Source: Promethearchaeota archaeon (lineage in GTDB: Archaea > Asgardarchaeota > Lokiarchaeia > Sigyniarchaeales > SOKP01). Taken from it: a DNA stretch of 64,000 nt. Below, piece by piece: positions 62,147 through 64,000 of the stretch. The position numbers and the translations under genes were made by a program. Location: the NCBI GenBank assembly GCA_030599585.1, contig JAUVNS010000013.1:62001-126000 (forward strand), given 5' to 3'. The first letter of the stretch is position 1. Every line of letters begins with the position of its first letter. The notes beneath the pieces were generated by a model. That model saw only the letters and a program-made list of their open reading frames with translations. It did not search any database and was not told the DNA's origin.

Positions 62147-64000
62147 CTTACAGTACTTTTAATTAACGGTGATTTTAGTTTATATTGTGCTTTTTTATTC
62201 TCAGGAGGCTTCAGGTTTTGTATCGCACTTTCAATAGCTTCAAGTTTTATAGAATACTTTTCGAATAGCTCGGTAAAACTATTAATATCGATATCGTTAT
62301 TCTCATAGAGAATCTTCAATTGTTTTATAGTTCGACCGATACCTGCTTTGCTATTTTTTAACTCATCTATCCTATTAAAGTTTACTAATACATCAGACAT
62401 CAAGTTCTTATAACGTAAATAAGCGTCGAAGTTGATATCTGTTTGTTTGTATTTGGTTAAGAAATTAGTTGTTCTTGGAATAAATGGCGCCAAGTTTTCA
62501 GGAACTATTATAAGTGGTTCCGGATCCTGAATATCCAATGCTTCGTTATCCTCTATAAGCTCTACATCGTTTTGTAGAATATAGTCATTTACTATTGACA
62601 AGTTATTTTTTATGCAATCTTTCTCAACAGGGTTTATTGTTTCTTGTAACATTTTTTCCCATAAATCTTCTGCTTTGTGGTAGTAATAGTTTGCCCTCTT
62701 CTGTAATTTATCTGCATTTTCTTCATTTATTTCATCAGTTGACAATTGTAATAAGGATTTGGCCTTCAAATGGCAAGCTCTGCCTATATCATACTGATAT
62801 TGAGCTTTGTATTGATTTTCTTTAATTTTATCGTTTCTTTTAACAAATGCTAATCGTTTGGTTAATGCGCTCAATCCTGCTGATAAATTCGCAGCCATTG
62901 AATAATTTCTTTTATTTTCTTCGCTTAAAGTAGCAAGAGCTTGAGCAGATATTCGAGATTCTTCAGAATTTAATTCAAGATTCTCTACAGATAATGTAAA
63001 GCCTTTACTTTCCTGTCTAGTGCATGCAGCACTGAAATATGCTGCAGTTTTATACATCTTACTACATTCTACCATAGCCACTATTGCGTTTTCCATTAAA
63101 TTTTCTGCTTCGTATTTTTTAGAAAGATTTGAATAAGCTTGCGCTGAAATCCATAACACGCGCGAACACTCGAATATTAAATCCCAGATTTTAATTTCTT
63201 TTTTATCTAAGGGATCATAGAACGTAGTGGAAATATTAAGTTCTTTAAAGATCTTAATTTGACTTTGGGTTTTATAATTCACATTTAGGATTTTTATATA
63301 ATCTATAATATAATTAAGCTGAGAAAAGGAGAACTCTTCATTTTTCCATAGTGCATCTTCTAAATTCTTAATTTTATAGTGTAAAAAACGAATTTTTTGC
63401 ATTTTATCTAAAGGAAAAAAGGTTTTCAGAATTGATGGACTGCGTGTCGGTTTTTTTTTTCGACCTGTTTTAATATTAATTTCATTACTGGCTCTCTTGG
63501 TTGATTTACCTTCAACATTCTGCATTTTTATATACAGTTTTTCCCTTTTTGGACTTTTTGTACCAGTTTTTAGTTTTTGAGGATATTTCTTAATTTTAAA
63601 TTTTGTTGAAATAGAAACTTTGTTTAGTTTTGGTGCTTTAGCTAATTCTTTTGGAATTTTAATCTCTTTTTTATGTTCAAGGGGTATTATATCTACATCG
63701 TATTCATTTCTTTCATTTATCCTCATATTCTCAAGATATTTATTCGCAATATCGATGTACCTTTTTGCATTCGATATTTCAATACCCCTTAATCTGGAAA
63801 TATCTTCTACATTAGATGAAGCGAGTTTTCTTATGGAATCTATATTAAGTTTGTGGCGGCTCGTTCCAAATATCATTAGATCACAAGCTTTCTTTCCTGA
63901 TACTGCTGGATTTTTATCTTTTTTAATAATATTTTGGATTCTTTCTCTTGTCCTTATACTCTTTAGATGCTTCTTAGCGATTTCAATATACATTTTCGCA
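62143..64000 (-). CDS. Helix-hairpin-helix repeat and helical (BRO1/TPR-like) protein, N-terminus beyond the window
   Basis: At least 618 residues. The frame is open to the window edge and its first residues (AKMYIEIAKKHLK) repeat a later AKRYIDIANKYLE, so the true start is upstream. The first 110 residues contain helix-hairpin-helix-like units (SIRKLASSNVEDISRLRGI). A basic, low-complexity linker (115-190) is followed by about 350 residues of helical repeats rich in Ala, Tyr and Cys (SAQALATLSEENKRNYSMAANLSAGLSAL, NYYYHKAEDLWEKML). These resemble TPR or BRO1-type helical arrays. BRO1 proteins (Alix) work with ESCRT-III in eukaryotes and Asgard archaea carry ESCRT genes, but this likeness is only by eye. 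It is translationally coupled to the small membrane-protein gene downstream. Confidence 0.5.
   Translation of the reverse strand, partial: AKMYIEIAKKHLKSIRTRERIQNIIKKDKNPAVSGKKACDLMIFGTSRHKLNIDSIRKLASSNVEDISRLRGIEISNAKRYIDIANKYLENMRINERNEYDVDIIPLEHKKEIKIPKELAKAPKLNKVSISTKFKIKKYPQKLKTGTKSPKREKLYIKMQNVEGKSTKRASNEINIKTGRKKKPTRSPSILKTFFPLDKMQKIRFLHYKIKNLEDALWKNEEFSFSQLNYIIDYIKILNVNYKTQSQIKIFKELNISTTFYDPLDKKEIKIWDLIFECSRVLWISAQAYSNLSKKYEAENLMENAIVAMVECSKMYKTAAYFSAACTRQESKGFTLSVENLELNSEESRISAQALATLSEENKRNYSMAANLSAGLSALTKRLAFVKRNDKIKENQYKAQYQYDIGRACHLKAKSLLQLSTDEINEENADKLQKRANYYYHKAEDLWEKMLQETINPVEKDCIKNNLSIVNDYILQNDVELIEDNEALDIQDPEPLIIVPENLAPFIPRTTNFLTKYKQTDINFDAYLRYKNLMSDVLVNFNRIDELKNSKAGIGRTIKQLKILYENNDIDINSFTELFEKYSIKLEAIESAIQNLKPPENKKAQYKLKSPLIKSTVR

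Noticed and set aside
1-64000. tRNA, rRNA, CRISPR arrays or insertion sequences
   Set aside because: No cloverleaf, no conserved T-loop in intergenic DNA, no spaced repeats and no transposase or terminal inverted repeats were seen by eye. A covariance-model search would be decisive.

Overview
The window looks like a chromosomal segment of an Asgard archaeon, most likely of the Lokiarchaeota group. The DNA is strongly AT-rich. It carries an archaeal ribosomal protein (uL16/L10e), a DRG-type Obg GTPase, several eukaryote-like small GTPases (Rag/Gtr-like with a roadblock tail, Arf/Rag-like, MglA-like), roadblock- and longin-type domains, a GIY-YIG nuclease, and a heterodisulfide-reductase operon that uses UGA as selenocysteine with a eukaryote-like SECIS element. 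This combination fits Lokiarchaeota. The assignment is from gene content only.

Layout. 1-5334 (minus strand) is one redox operon read in the order hdrA, vhuD/mvhD, two FrhB-like flavin/Fe-S subunits, and an hdrC that runs off the window. hdrA contains four in-frame UGA codons and vhuD two, each at a place where the family has cysteine. A single SECIS-like stem-loop overlaps the vhuD stop codon. 5652-14868 holds an NAD-dependent epimerase, a Bat-type HTH regulator, a HEAT-repeat protein, a third FrhB-like protein, a putative nucleotidyltransferase, a Rag-like GTPase and a GIY-YIG protein. 15109-20164 holds the DRG GTPase, a roadblock-like protein with an unknown partner, and tandem zinc-ribbon membrane proteins. 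20247-24487 has a B12-type radical SAM protein, a GNAT and a UroD-like protein. 24510-30320 looks like a glycan cluster: GH94-like phosphorylase, sulfatase and sugar:cation symporter. 30390-43653 is mixed: geranylgeranyl reductase, glycosyltransferase 2, tandem GNAT, HAD, an arrestin-like candidate, an MglA-like GTPase, a NifU domain, SMP-30, an NDP-forming acyl-CoA synthetase relative and a Gfo/Idh/MocA dehydrogenase. 43777-49637 holds L10e, a radical SAM protein and a B12 acyl-CoA mutase operon (large subunit, small subunit, MeaB). 51124-54372 is a signalling locus: histidine kinase divergent from a receiver-longin protein, which is followed by an Arf/Rag-like GTPase. 55228-61636 holds an SDR, a pirin and the GrpE/DnaK/DnaJ chaperone set. 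The window ends in a two-gene operon of unknown function with helix-hairpin-helix repeats.

How the parts work together. The Hdr/Vhu/FrhB operon should move electrons between a dithiol/disulfide or similar acceptor, ferredoxin and a flavin- or F420-linked partner. The acyl-CoA mutase set, the SDR of hydroxyacyl-CoA type and the CoA-binding protein suggest acyl-CoA carbon metabolism. The glycan cluster could feed sugars. The GTPases with roadblock, longin and receiver domains are the eukaryote-like regulatory layer.

Two themes deserve attention: dense selenocysteine use in hdrA-vhuD with one apparent SECIS, and repeated apparent use of near-cognate start codons (AUA, CUG, AUU) behind good Shine-Dalgarno sequences. 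No tRNA, rRNA, CRISPR array or insertion sequence was recognised.
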